Assembly: GCF_016793825.1 (NCBI RefSeq)
Contig: NZ_JAEULM010000052.1
Span: forward strand, 62,001-126,000
Direction: 5' to 3'
Length of the DNA stretch: 64,000 nucleotides
Source: Sphingopyxis sp.
GTDB lineage: Bacteria; Pseudomonadota; Alphaproteobacteria; Sphingomonadales; Sphingomonadaceae
This document shows, piece after piece, positions 44,935 to 52,645 of this stretch. The notes below the pieces were generated by a model that had not been told where the DNA came from, made no database searches, and worked only from the letters and a program-made list of their open reading frames with translations. Position 1 is the stretch's first letter, and the number at the start of each line of letters is the position of its first letter. A program made the position numbers and the translations under genes.

Positions 44935-46439
44935 CTCCGCGGTGCCTGACGACGATAGGCCAGCGCCTCGGCGATGTGAGTGCGCCCGATCACTCCGCCG
45001 CCCGCCAGGTCGGCGATCGTCCGCGCCACGCGAAGGATGCGCGTGTAGCCACGCGCCGAGAGGCGCATCGCCTCGGCCGCCTGCGCGAGCAATTGGCGGC
45101 CGGGCGCGTCGGGGGTCGCAACCGCGTCCAGAAGCTCGCCATCGATTTCGGCGTTGGTACGGACCTTGTACGCCGAATAGCGCGTCGTCTGAATCGCCCG
45201 TGCCGCTGCGACACGCGCGGCGACTTCGGCGCTTCCCTCGGCGGCGGGCGGCAGGACAAGATCGGCGGCGCTCACCGCCTCGACCTCGACATGCAGGTCG
45301 ATGCGGTCGAGCAAAGGACCCGACAGCTTTGCCTGATAGTCGGCGGCGCAGCGCGGCGCGCGACTACATGCCAGCGCAGGGTCGCCAAGATGGCCGCACC
45401 GGCACGGGTTCATCGCCGCAACGAGCTGCACGCGCGCCGGAAAAGTGACATGCGCATTGGCGCGCGCGACGCTGACCTCGCCGGTTTCCAACGGCTGGCG
45501 CAGGCTGTCGAGGACGCCGCGCTGGAATTCGGGAAGCTCGTCGAGGAACAGCACGCCCAGATGGGCAAGGCTGACTTCACCGGGACGAACGCGCAGCCCG
45601 CCGCCGACCAGCGCGGGCATCGAGGCCGAATGGTGCGGACTGCGAAACGGGCGCGCGCGAATCAGCCGACCCCCCTCAAGCTTTCCGGCGACCGACGCGA
45701 TCATCGAGACTTCGAGCGCCTCGGCCGGGGTCAGATCGGGCAGAATGCCCGGCATGCACGCCGCCATCAGCGATTTTCCGGACCCCGGCGGCCCCGACAT
45801 CAGCAGGTTATGCGCGCCGGCGGCCGCGATTTCGAGCGCGCGCTTCGCCGTCTCCTGCCCCTTGACCTGATTGAGATCGACCGCACGCACCGGCGCCTCG
45901 ACCTCGCCCGGGATCGGGGGAGCGAGGATCGCGTGACCCTTGAAATGACCCAGCAGCGCCAAAAGGTCGGGCGCCCCCAGCACTTCGACACTGCCGGCCC
46001 AGGCCGCCTCGGCCCCCTGCGCGGCAGGGCAGATCAGCCCGCGCTCGACGCTGCCCGCATGGATCGCCGCCAACAACACGCCGGGCGACGCCGCGACCCG
46101 CCCGTCCAGACCCAGTTCGCCAACGACGACATAGGACGCGAGCGTCTCGGCATCGATGACGCCCATCGCACCGAGCAGGGCGAGCGCGATGGGCAGGTCA
46201 TAGTGCGACCCTTCCTTGGGCAGGTCGGCAGGCGACAGATTGACCGTGATGACCTTCGGCGGCAGCGACAGGCCGATCGCGGCGATGGCGGCGCGCACGC
46301 GCTCGCGGCTTTCGCCCACCGCCTTGTCCGGTAGCCCGACCACCACGAAGCGCGGAACGCCCGGAGTGATCTGGCACTGCACCTCGACCCCGCGCGCATC
46401 GATGCCGAGATAGGCGACGGTAGAAACGATCGCGACCAT
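44931..46439 (-). CDS. comM: YifB/ComM-family AAA+ ATPase (Mg-chelatase-like)
   Basis: 502 residues of standard ComM length. An N-terminal Lon-like domain (PKVITVNLSPADLPKEGS) is followed by the AAA+ core with Walker A GPPGSGKSL, LFLDELPEF (Walker B) and NPCRCGHLG, and a C-terminal Mg-chelatase-type domain. ComM is a hexameric helicase that extends branch migration during integration of incoming DNA in natural transformation. It is divergent from the tetR gene with a 126-base gap. Confidence 0.94.
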   Translation of the reverse strand: MVAIVSTVAYLGIDARGVEVQCQITPGVPRFVVVGLPDKAVGESRERVRAAIAAIGLSLPPKVITVNLSPADLPKEGSHYDLPIALALLGAMGVIDAETLASYVVVGELGLDGRVAASPGVLLAAIHAGSVERGLICPAAQGAEAAWAGSVEVLGAPDLLALLGHFKGHAILAPPIPGEVEAPVRAVDLNQVKGQETAKRALEIAAAGAHNLLMSGPPGSGKSLMAACMPGILPDLTPAEALEVSMIASVAGKLEGGRLIRARPFRSPHHSASMPALVGGGLRVRPGEVSLAHLGVLFLDELPEFQRGVLDSLRQPLETGEVSVARANAHVTFPARVQLVAAMNPCRCGHLGDPALACSRAPRCAADYQAKLSGPLLDRIDLHVEVEAVSAADLVLPPAAEGSAEVAARVAAARAIQTTRYSAYKVRTNAEIDGELLDAVATPDAPGRQLLAQAAEAMRLSARGYTRILRVARTIADLAGGGVIGRTHIAEALAYRRQAPRS

Positions 46440-46530
46440 GATCCCCCTTTGTTCCCATTCCCTCTTACGCCAAGCGTCGGGGGGGTCGAGTCAATTTAGC
46501 GCCGCCTTGGCGCAATCTGCTGCGACCTGT

Positions 46531-46559
46531 TTGACAACATACCAACCAGTCGGTATGTA
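46531..46559 (+). promoter_or_regulatory. Promoter with overlapping TetR operator; leaderless start predicted
   Basis: TTGACA (46531-46536) and TATGTA (46554-46559) are separated by exactly 17 bases. The perfect inverted repeat ACATACC (46537-46543)/GGTATGT (46552-46558) fills the space between them and covers the -10 element, so a bound dimer would block RNA polymerase. Counting seven bases from the -10 end places +1 on the A of the ATG at 46566, i.e. a leaderless tetR message; there is no ribosome site. Confidence 0.75.
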
Positions 46560-46565
46560 GAAGAC

Positions 46566-47201
46566 ATGGCCGCGACTCACTCTTCCCCAGTCCCCAGAAA
46601 CCGCGCGCCGCGTGGCAGCGCGCGTTCGGCTCTCATTGCGGCGGCGCACGCGACGGTGCGCAGGCAGGGTTATGCCGCAACCAGCGTCGACGAGATTTGC
46701 GCGGTCGCCGGCGTCACCAAAGGCGCCTTCTTCCACCATTTCGAATCGAAGGAAGCGCTCGCGGTCGCGGCGGCCGAAGGCTGGACGGAGCGTGCGCGGC
46801 CGATGTTCGAACTGGCGCCGCACAACCGGCTGGACGATCCGCTCGCCCGATTGCTCGGCCATATCGATTTCCGCCTGTCGATGCTCGACGGACCGACGGA
46901 GGACTATACCTGCTTCGTCGGCACGATGGTGCAGGAGGCCTATGCGACGAGCGACCGCATCCGCGCCGCGTGCGAGGCGAGCATCAACGCCTATTGCGAA
47001 GCGCTTGCGCCCGACATCCAGGCGGCGATCGAGGCTTATGGCGTGCCGGAGGATATGACCGCGATCGGCCTGGCCCAGCATGTCCAGTCGGTACTGCAGG
47101 GCGCCTTCGTCCTGGCGAAAACGACCAACGATCCGGCGATTGCGCGCGGCACCGTCACCCATCTGAAGCGTTATGTCCGGATGCTGTTCGGACGGAATTG
47201 A
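46566..47201 (+). CDS. TetR/AcrR family repressor of the detoxification-type gene run
   Basis: 211 residues. The helix-turn-helix is in residues about 20-65 (ATSVDEICAVAGVTKGAFFHHF), and the rest is the ligand-binding helical domain with TCFVGTMVQEAYATSD. The palindrome in its promoter is the usual size of a TetR operator, so autoregulation is likely. All genes to 52441 follow on the same strand, the first 25 bases after the stop, making it the probable controller of the VOC/GST/DUF1428 set. The inducer is unknown; an electrophilic metabolite is a reasonable guess. Confidence 0.93.
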   Translation: MAATHSSPVPRNRAPRGSARSALIAAAHATVRRQGYAATSVDEICAVAGVTKGAFFHHFESKEALAVAAAEGWTERARPMFELAPHNRLDDPLARLLGHIDFRLSMLDGPTEDYTCFVGTMVQEAYATSDRIRAACEASINAYCEALAPDIQAAIEAYGVPEDMTAIGLAQHVQSVLQGAFVLAKTTNDPAIARGTVTHLKRYVRMLFGRN

Positions 47202-47226
47202 AGATTTTCACGAAAGGAGTGCCACC

Positions 47227-47676
47227 ATGCCCGACACGCCCGATACCCCCAGGATGATTTTCGTGAACCTCCCGGTCGCCGACCTCGCCAGATCGAAGGC
47301 CTTCTATGAGGCGATCGGCTTCACCAACGAGCCGCGCTTCACCGACGACACGGCCGCCGCGATGGTGTGGTCCGATACGATTTTCGTGATGATCCTGTCG
47401 CACGACAAGTGGAAAAGCTTCACCGATCGCCCGATCGCCGATCGGGGGTCGAGCGAGGTCTCGCTGGCGCTGGCGCTCGGCAGCCGCGACGCCGTCGACG
47501 CGATGGTCGGGGCAGCCGCGGCCGCCGGCGGCACCGCCGACGTCAACCCGGTGCAGGATCATGGCTTCATGTACGGTCGCGACATTCTGGATCCCGACGG
47601 TCATGTCTGGGGGCCCTTCTGGATGGATCCCGCCGTCGCCAATGGAGAGGCCGCCGTGCCCGAGGTCTCGTCATGA
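47227..47676 (+). CDS. VOC family protein
   Basis: 149 residues, one pair of VOC modules. It opens with PRMIFVNLPVADLARSKAFY and ends with DGHVWGPFWMDPA; the lactoylglutathione-lyase-like, PhnB-neighbouring type. GAAAGGAG precedes the ATG. The usual Glu metal ligands are not clear, so metal binding is uncertain. Its stop overlaps the start of the DUF4287 gene (ATGA). First structural gene behind the TetR regulator. Confidence 0.88.
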   Translation: MPDTPDTPRMIFVNLPVADLARSKAFYEAIGFTNEPRFTDDTAAAMVWSDTIFVMILSHDKWKSFTDRPIADRGSSEVSLALALGSRDAVDAMVGAAAAAGGTADVNPVQDHGFMYGRDILDPDGHVWGPFWMDPAVANGEAAVPEVSS

Positions 47677-47891
47677 GCTTTCAGGCCTATCTCGACAATG
47701 TCGAAGCGAAGACGGGCCAATCGGCCGACGAACTCAGGGCCATCGCGACCCAAAGGGGCCTCGCCGACGAGCGCGGCCTCGCACCGGGCGTAAAGGCGAC
47801 CGCGATCGTCGACTGGCTCAAGAGCGATTTCGACCTCGGGCACGGCCACGCGATGGCGATCGTCGCCTATATCAAGGGGAAGCGAAGCTAG
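47673..47891 (+). CDS. DUF4287 domain protein
   Basis: 72 residues. The whole protein is one helical DUF4287 domain (SFQAYLDNVEAKTGQSADEL at the start, LGHGHAMAIVAYIKG at the end). The ATG overlaps the VOC gene stop by four bases and so is translated with it. Family function is not known. It often occurs beside VOC and SRPBCC proteins in actinobacteria and proteobacteria. Confidence 0.85.
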   Translation: MSFQAYLDNVEAKTGQSADELRAIATQRGLADERGLAPGVKATAIVDWLKSDFDLGHGHAMAIVAYIKGKRS

Positions 47892-47908
47892 AGCCGCGCC
47901 CCGTATGT

Positions 47909-47934
47909 CGTCATCCCGGCGAAGACCGGGACGA
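47909..47934 (+). repeat. Short intergenic repeat, GTCATCCCGGCG type (single arm)
   Basis: This stretch matches the arms of the inverted repeat at 52473-52549 (GTCATCCCGGCGAAG shared), with imperfect self-pairing of CCCGG/CCGGG. It sits in the gap between the DUF4287 and GST genes. Confidence 0.6.
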
Positions 47935-47962
47935 CGGGAAAGCAAGGAAGAGGAGCTGGATC

Positions 47963-48634
47963 ATGCCCGTCAACCCCCACAGCACGCTCGAAGTCACCGC
48001 CTTCGACTGGGTGCCCGATTTTGCGCGCGGTTATGTCCGCGACCTGCGTCCACGCTGGGCGTGCGAGGAGATCGGACTCGATTATGCCGAACATCTGATC
48101 AGCGCGATCAACCGGCCGGCCGACCATTTCCTGTTCCAGCCCTGGGGACAGGTACCGGTCCTGAACGACGACGGCATCCGCCTGTTCGAAAGCGGCGCGA
48201 TCCTGCTCCACCTTGCCGAAAAGGACGCACGGCTGCTGCCCCGCGACCCGCAAGCCCGTGCCAACACCCTCGCCTGGCTGTTCGCCGCCTATAACAGCGT
48301 CGAACCGATGCTGTTCGAGCTCGGCAATGTCGATCTGTTCGCAAAGGACGAGCAATGGGCGCAGCTTCGGCGTCCGGGCCTGATCGAATTCATCCAGGGC
48401 CGGCTCGGCCGACTGAACGATGCGATCGGCGGCAAGGATTATCTCGCCGGTGAGTTCACCGTCGCCGACATCGCGATGGCGACCGTCCTGCGCGAGGCCG
48501 TCGAAGCGGGTTTGATCGCGGAGCAGCCACGCCTGCAAGCCTATCTGGACCGCTGCCTCGCGCGCCCCGCTTTCCAGCGCGCGCTCGCCGCGCAGCTCGA
48601 CGCTTTCGACGAAGAGGCAGGGCCGACCGCCTGA
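47963..48634 (+). CDS. Glutathione S-transferase family protein
   Basis: 223 residues. The N-terminal thioredoxin-like domain carries the WGQVPVLND glutathione loop (cis-Pro) and FESGAILLHLAE (Ser binding the gamma-glutamyl group). The C-terminal helical domain has YLAGEFTVADIAMATVLREA, the capping-box region. An unusual feature is the N-terminus TLEVTAFDWVPDFARGY in place of the normal start of strand one with Ser/Tyr/Cys, so the catalytic residue is unclear. GAGGAG is before the ATG. It conjugates or isomerises electrophiles. Confidence 0.9.
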   Translation: MPVNPHSTLEVTAFDWVPDFARGYVRDLRPRWACEEIGLDYAEHLISAINRPADHFLFQPWGQVPVLNDDGIRLFESGAILLHLAEKDARLLPRDPQARANTLAWLFAAYNSVEPMLFELGNVDLFAKDEQWAQLRRPGLIEFIQGRLGRLNDAIGGKDYLAGEFTVADIAMATVLREAVEAGLIAEQPRLQAYLDRCLARPAFQRALAAQLDAFDEEAGPTA

Positions 48635-48665
48635 CTCCGAACGCCAACCCCCGAGGAGAGATACG

Positions 48666-49385
48666 ATGACTTATGTAGAAGGATTTGTGCTCGCGGTACC
48701 GACGGCCAACAAGGACGCCTATCGCAAGCATGCCGCGGGCGCCGCGCCGCTGTTCCGGGAATTTGGCGTCGCGCGGATGGTCGAATGCTGGGGTGACGAC
48801 GTCCCCGATGGCAAGGTCAACGACTTCAAGGGTGCCGTGCAGGCAAAACCCGACGAGACTGTCGTCTTCAGTTGGTTCGAATATCCCGACAAGGCAACGC
48901 GCGATGCCGCGACCGACAGGATGATGAATGATCCACGCATGGCGGAAATGGGCGCCGACATGCCTTTCGATGGCCAGCGGATGATCTTTGCGGGTTTCGA
49001 TTCGATGATCGACGACCGTGCCGAGGGCCGGATGGGCTATGTCGATGGCTATCTCGTGCCGGTCCCCGACGGCAACAGGGACGCTTATCGGGCAATGGCG
49101 GTCAAGGCCTCCGAAGTCTTCCGCGACCATGGCGCCACGCGGGTCGTCGAGGCGTGGGGCGACGACGTCCCCGACGGCAAGATCACCGACTACAACCGGG
49201 CCGCACACCGGCTGGCCGGCGAGACGGTCGTCTTCAGCTGGGTCGAATGGCCGAGCAAGGAAGCGCGCACCACCGGCTGGGAAAGGATCATGGCCGACGA
49301 GCGGATGAAGCACGACCCCGCCGACCAGACGTTCGACGGCAAGCGCATGATCTACGGCGGCTTCGAGCCGATCGTCGAGGCTTAG
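48666..49385 (+). CDS. Tandem-duplicated DUF1428 protein
   Basis: 239 residues composed of two homologous DUF1428 domains in a row. The first begins MTYVEGFVLAVPTANKDAY and the second MGYVDGYLVPVPDGNRDAY; both include the motif GDDVPDGK, a VVFSW strand and DGKRMI/DGQRMI near the end. Members are normally single domain (about 117 residues) with a ferredoxin-like dimeric fold, so this protein is a covalent dimer. Function unknown. GGAGAG precedes the ATG. Confidence 0.9.
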   Translation: MTYVEGFVLAVPTANKDAYRKHAAGAAPLFREFGVARMVECWGDDVPDGKVNDFKGAVQAKPDETVVFSWFEYPDKATRDAATDRMMNDPRMAEMGADMPFDGQRMIFAGFDSMIDDRAEGRMGYVDGYLVPVPDGNRDAYRAMAVKASEVFRDHGATRVVEAWGDDVPDGKITDYNRAAHRLAGETVVFSWVEWPSKEARTTGWERIMADERMKHDPADQTFDGKRMIYGGFEPIVEA

Positions 49386-49458
49386 GGACAGGCCTCCGGG
49401 ATCGGCACGCGGGATCAGCCCCGATACCGCGACCCAAACGAGAAGAGAGGATTCCCCG

Positions 49459-50253
49459 ATGACCGATGCCTCCAACTTCATCTGGTACGAACTGATGACC
49501 CCCGACCCGGCGGGCGCCGCGCGCTTCTATGGCGCCGTCGTCGGCTGGACGATCGCCGCGACACGCGATCCCGCCGCGGGCGATATCGATTATCGCATGA
49601 TCGGACGCAGCGACGGCGGCAACGCCGGAGGCGTGCTGGCGCTCAATGCCGACATGCTCGCGGGCGGCGCCCGCCCCTTCTGGATCGGCTATATCCACAC
49701 CGACGACGTCGACGCCGCGGTCGAGGCGATCAAGGCCGACGGCGGGAGCGTCCAGATGCCGGCGATGGACATCCCCGTCGGCCGCATCGCAATGGTCGCC
49801 GACCCGCAGGGCGCGCCCTTCTATATCATGGATCCGGTTCCGCCACCGGGCATGGAAGGCATGGAGAGCGACGTCTTTTCGGTCACCGAAGCGCAACGCA
49901 TCCGCTGGAACGAGCTCGCAACGTCCGACCCCGACGCGGCCATCGCCTTTTACACGCGCCACTTCGGCTGGGGTCAGGATGGCGAAATGGATATGGGCGA
50001 AATGGGCGCATACCGCTTCCTCCAGCGCGGCGACGTCGGGCTTGGCGCGGTGATGCCGCTGATGCCCGGCATGCCCGCCCCGGCGTGGAGCTTTTACATC
50101 GGCGTGGGCGACATCGATCGCGCACACGCCGCGGTCACCGCAAACGGCGGCACGATCACCAACGAACCGATGGAAATCCCCGGCGGCGAGTTCGCGATGA
50201 ACGGCATCGACCCGCAAGGGGCCCCGTTCGGCCTGGTGGGGCCGCGGAAATGA
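49459..50253 (+). CDS. VOC family protein, two-domain (CFP-32-like)
   Basis: 264 residues in two glyoxalase-like domains. Domain one opens NFIWYELMTPDPAGAARFY and domain two opens IRWNELATSDPDAAIAFY, each ending in DPQGAPF. This double form is that of the mycobacterial 27-kDa glyoxalase-like antigen family. Metal residues are not obvious. AGAGAGGA lies before the ATG. The reaction is unknown. Confidence 0.9.
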   Translation: MTDASNFIWYELMTPDPAGAARFYGAVVGWTIAATRDPAAGDIDYRMIGRSDGGNAGGVLALNADMLAGGARPFWIGYIHTDDVDAAVEAIKADGGSVQMPAMDIPVGRIAMVADPQGAPFYIMDPVPPPGMEGMESDVFSVTEAQRIRWNELATSDPDAAIAFYTRHFGWGQDGEMDMGEMGAYRFLQRGDVGLGAVMPLMPGMPAPAWSFYIGVGDIDRAHAAVTANGGTITNEPMEIPGGEFAMNGIDPQGAPFGLVGPRK

Positions 50254-50259
50254 TCATGC

Positions 50260-50352
50260 GTCATTGCGAGCGAAGCGAAGCAATCCCCGGCACCCATTCC
50301 GCTATCTCGATAGCTGGAGATTGCCGCGTCGCCTTCGGCTCCTACCAATGAC
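50260..50352. repeat. Intergenic inverted repeat, TCATTGCGAGCGAAGC type
   Basis: TCATTGCGAGCGAAGCGAAG and CAATC at 50261-50285 face a diverged inverted copy at about 50319-50352 (AGATTGCCGCG ... CCAATGACG). The form is a known REP-like element in proteobacteria, about 90 bases, able to fold into a large hairpin in the transcript between two VOC genes. Confidence 0.65.
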
Positions 50353-50371
50353 GAACTGAAAGGAGAGAGAC

Positions 50372-50794
50372 ATGCCGACCCAAGCCGATCAGCGCCCGAG
50401 TTCGGGCCTGACCCCGCACATCGCGATCCCCGACAAGCGGGGCAGCGAAGCGATCGACTTTTACAAACAGGCGTTCGGCGCGACCGAAGTGGTGCGCGTC
50501 CCGGCCGAGGACGGCGTGCGCTTCCTGCATGCGCACGTCCACATCAACGGCGCCTCGCTGATGCTGCACGACGACTTTCCTGAATATTCGGGCAGTGCGA
50601 TGAGCGCTCCGACCGGCACGACCCTGCATCTCCACGTCGATGACACCGACGCCTGGTTCGCGCGCGCGATCGCGGCGGGCGCCTCCTCGACGCTCGACCC
50701 GCACGATGCGTTCTGGGGCGACCGTTATGCCCAGGTGAAGGATCCGTTCGGCCATCTCTGGTCGATCGGCGGGCCGATCAAGGGAGAGAAATGA
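50372..50794 (+). CDS. VOC family protein, PhnB-like
   Basis: 140 residues. LTPHIAIPDKRGSEAIDFYK is the PhnB-type opening, followed by HVHINGASLMLHDDFPEY, and DPFGHLWSIGGP closes the fold. PhnB-like proteins lack a settled function; some bind small molecules or antibiotics. A GGAGAG site is before the ATG. The stop overlaps the next start by four bases. Confidence 0.92.
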   Translation: MPTQADQRPSSGLTPHIAIPDKRGSEAIDFYKQAFGATEVVRVPAEDGVRFLHAHVHINGASLMLHDDFPEYSGSAMSAPTGTTLHLHVDDTDAWFARAIAAGASSTLDPHDAFWGDRYAQVKDPFGHLWSIGGPIKGEK

Positions 50795-51288
50795 TGTCCA
50801 GCCAGCCGACGAGCCAGCCCGTGACGCTTTGCCTCTGGTACGACAAGGACGCCGAGGACGCGGCAAATTTCTATGCCGCGACCTTCCCCGACAGCCGGGT
50901 CGGCGCCGTCCACAAGGCACCCGGCGATTTTCCGGGCGGCCGGAAAGGCGACGCGCTGACGGTCGATTTCACCGTCCTCGGAATCGCCTGCGTCGGCCTT
51001 AACGGCGGGCCGATCTTCCCGCACAGCGAGGCTTTTTCCTTTCAGGTCCACACCGACACGCAGGAGGAGACCGACCGCTACTGGAACGCCATCGTCGGCA
51101 ACGGCGGCACCGAAAGCGCCTGCGGCTGGTGCAAGGACAAATGGGGCCTCAACTGGCAGATCACCCCGCGCGTCCTGACCGACGCGACGATGGGCGGCGA
51201 CCCCGAGGTCGCGAAGCGCGCCTTCGACGCGATGATGACGATGAAAAAGATCGACATCGCGGCGATCGAGGCGGCGGTGAAGGGTTGA
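50791..51288 (+). CDS. VOC family protein, 3-demethylubiquinone-methyltransferase-like (PhnB superfamily)
   Basis: 165 residues. LCLWYDKDAEDAANFYAATF and FSFQVHTDTQEETDRYW are typical for the PF06983-type VOC branch once misnamed 3-demethylubiquinone 3-methyltransferase. It lacks any methyltransferase motif and should not be called UbiG. The C-terminal helix with AKRAFDAMMTMKKIDIAAIE is standard. Start overlaps the previous stop (ATGA), and the next gene follows four bases later. Confidence 0.92.
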   Translation: MMSSQPTSQPVTLCLWYDKDAEDAANFYAATFPDSRVGAVHKAPGDFPGGRKGDALTVDFTVLGIACVGLNGGPIFPHSEAFSFQVHTDTQEETDRYWNAIVGNGGTESACGWCKDKWGLNWQITPRVLTDATMGGDPEVAKRAFDAMMTMKKIDIAAIEAAVKG

Positions 51289-51292
51289 CGCG

Positions 51293-51946
51293 ATGCTGAT
51301 CTGTTATGGCCACCCCTTCTCGTCCTACACATGGAAGGTGCTGATCGCGCTTTACGAAAAGGGGACAGACTTCGACTATCGATCGGTCGATCCGGCGTTT
51401 CCGGATCATATGCCTGAACTCAAGGCGCACTGGCCGGTCGGACAATTCCCGCTGCTCGTCCACGACGGCGTGCCCTGGTTCGAATCGTCGATCATCATCG
51501 AATATCTCGACCATCTGGTCCCCGAGCCGCGCCTGATCCCGCAGGCGTTCGACGCCGCGCTGAAGGTCCGGCTGTTCGACCGCATCTTCGACCATCATGT
51601 GATGAACCGGATGCAAGAGGTGGTGAACGACGCGCTGCGCGGTCCCGAAAACCACCTTCCGATCATCGTCGAACAGACCGAGGCAAAGCTCGACACCATC
51701 TACGCCTGGCTCGACAAGGAACTTGCGGGCGGCGGCTGGGCGACCCCCTATGGCTTCACCATGGCCGATTGCGCGGCGGCGCCGTCGCTCTTCTACGCCG
51801 ACTGGGTGCACCGCATCCCCGACACGCATGAAAACCTCCGCGCCTATCGCGCCCGCCTGCTCGCGCACCCCGCGGTATCGCGCTGCGTCGAGGAAGCGCG
51901 ACCGTACCGCGCCTATTTCCCGCTCGGCGCGCCCGATCGGGACTGA
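51293..51946 (+). CDS. Glutathione S-transferase family protein
   Basis: 217 residues. Strand one and helix one read LICYGHPFSSYTWKVLIALYE with Ser/Thr positioned for thiolate activation. The cis-Pro loop is QFPLLVHDG and WFESSIIIEYLDHL binds glutathione. The C-terminal domain has the GFTMADCAAAPSLFYADW capping motif. It starts four bases behind the VOC gene and is probably translated with it. It conjugates glutathione to electrophiles in the cytoplasm. Confidence 0.93.
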   Translation: MLICYGHPFSSYTWKVLIALYEKGTDFDYRSVDPAFPDHMPELKAHWPVGQFPLLVHDGVPWFESSIIIEYLDHLVPEPRLIPQAFDAALKVRLFDRIFDHHVMNRMQEVVNDALRGPENHLPIIVEQTEAKLDTIYAWLDKELAGGGWATPYGFTMADCAAAPSLFYADWVHRIPDTHENLRAYRARLLAHPAVSRCVEEARPYRAYFPLGAPDRD

Positions 51947-51976
51947 CCCTTCCCTAGGAATGAGATGGAGAGAAAA

Positions 51977-52441
51977 ATGAGCGACTCCCCGCGCGAACTG
52001 TCGGTCACGACCCTGATCGACGCTACGCCCGAAAAGGTCTGGCAGGTCATGACCGAACGCATGGCCGAATGGTGGTGCCCCAAGCCGTGGACCGTCACGC
52101 TCGACGAGATCGACCTCAGGAGCGGTGGTCGCTGCGCGATGACGATGCACGGTCCCGAAGGCGAAACCATGCCGACCGATGGACTCTTCCTCGAAGTCGT
52201 GCCCGGCCAGCGATTCGTGACGACCGACGCGGTGGTGCGCGGGGCCGACGGCCGCCTTGCCGCGGCCGATGCGTTCATGATCGGCGGCTGGGAAATCGCG
52301 CCCGAAGGCGATGGGACGCGCTTCACCGGCTGGGCGCGCCACTGGACCGACGCGGCGCAGAAGCAACACGAGGACATGGGTTTCACCCCGGGCTGGGGCG
52401 CGGTGGCCGAGCAATTGAAGGCGCTGTGCGAGGCGGGCTGA
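51977..52441 (+). CDS. SRPBCC (START/AHSA1-like) domain protein
   Basis: 154 residues forming one hydrophobic-pocket domain of the AHSA1 type: LSVTTLIDATPEKVWQVMTE, WWCPKPWTV, LEVVPGQRFVTTD and the final helix GWGAVAEQLKAL. Such proteins bind hydrophobic ligands, and some are cyclases or stress co-chaperone-like. ATG 51977 has GGAGAG upstream; an ATG at 51965 would add four residues. It ends the TetR-headed run and a large inverted repeat follows. Confidence 0.9.
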   Translation: MSDSPRELSVTTLIDATPEKVWQVMTERMAEWWCPKPWTVTLDEIDLRSGGRCAMTMHGPEGETMPTDGLFLEVVPGQRFVTTDAVVRGADGRLAAADAFMIGGWEIAPEGDGTRFTGWARHWTDAAQKQHEDMGFTPGWGAVAEQLKALCEAG

Positions 52442-52472
52442 ACACGCGATCCCGTCATCCCGCTCCCCCTCC

Positions 52473-52549
52473 GTCATCCCGGCGAAGGCCGGGATCTCGC
52501 CGGCGCGTCATGGCATCTGGGTTGAGATCCCGGCCTCCGCCGGGATGAC
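52473..52549. repeat. Inverted repeat pair, GTCATCCCGGCG type, end of the VOC/GST run
   Basis: Left arm 52473-52498 and right arm 52524-52549 are 26 bases each and match at 25 positions when one is reversed. The 25-base loop is unrelated. In RNA this is a very stable hairpin, possibly the transcript end of the detoxification run or a REP-type mobile repeat. A related single arm is at 47909-47934. Confidence 0.7.
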
Positions 52550-52645
52550 GATTGGGGAAGCAAAACTCGTCCCATAATGCGGTTAATGCGCCGCTGACGC
52601 TGCCGCTTTGCCATTTGGTCATCGCGCCCGCGCGAAGGCGGACCC

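Noticed and set aside
50791-51288. 3-demethylubiquinone 3-methyltransferase (UbiG)
   Set aside because: The protein is a VOC fold without any SAM-binding motif; the name is an old misannotation of this family.
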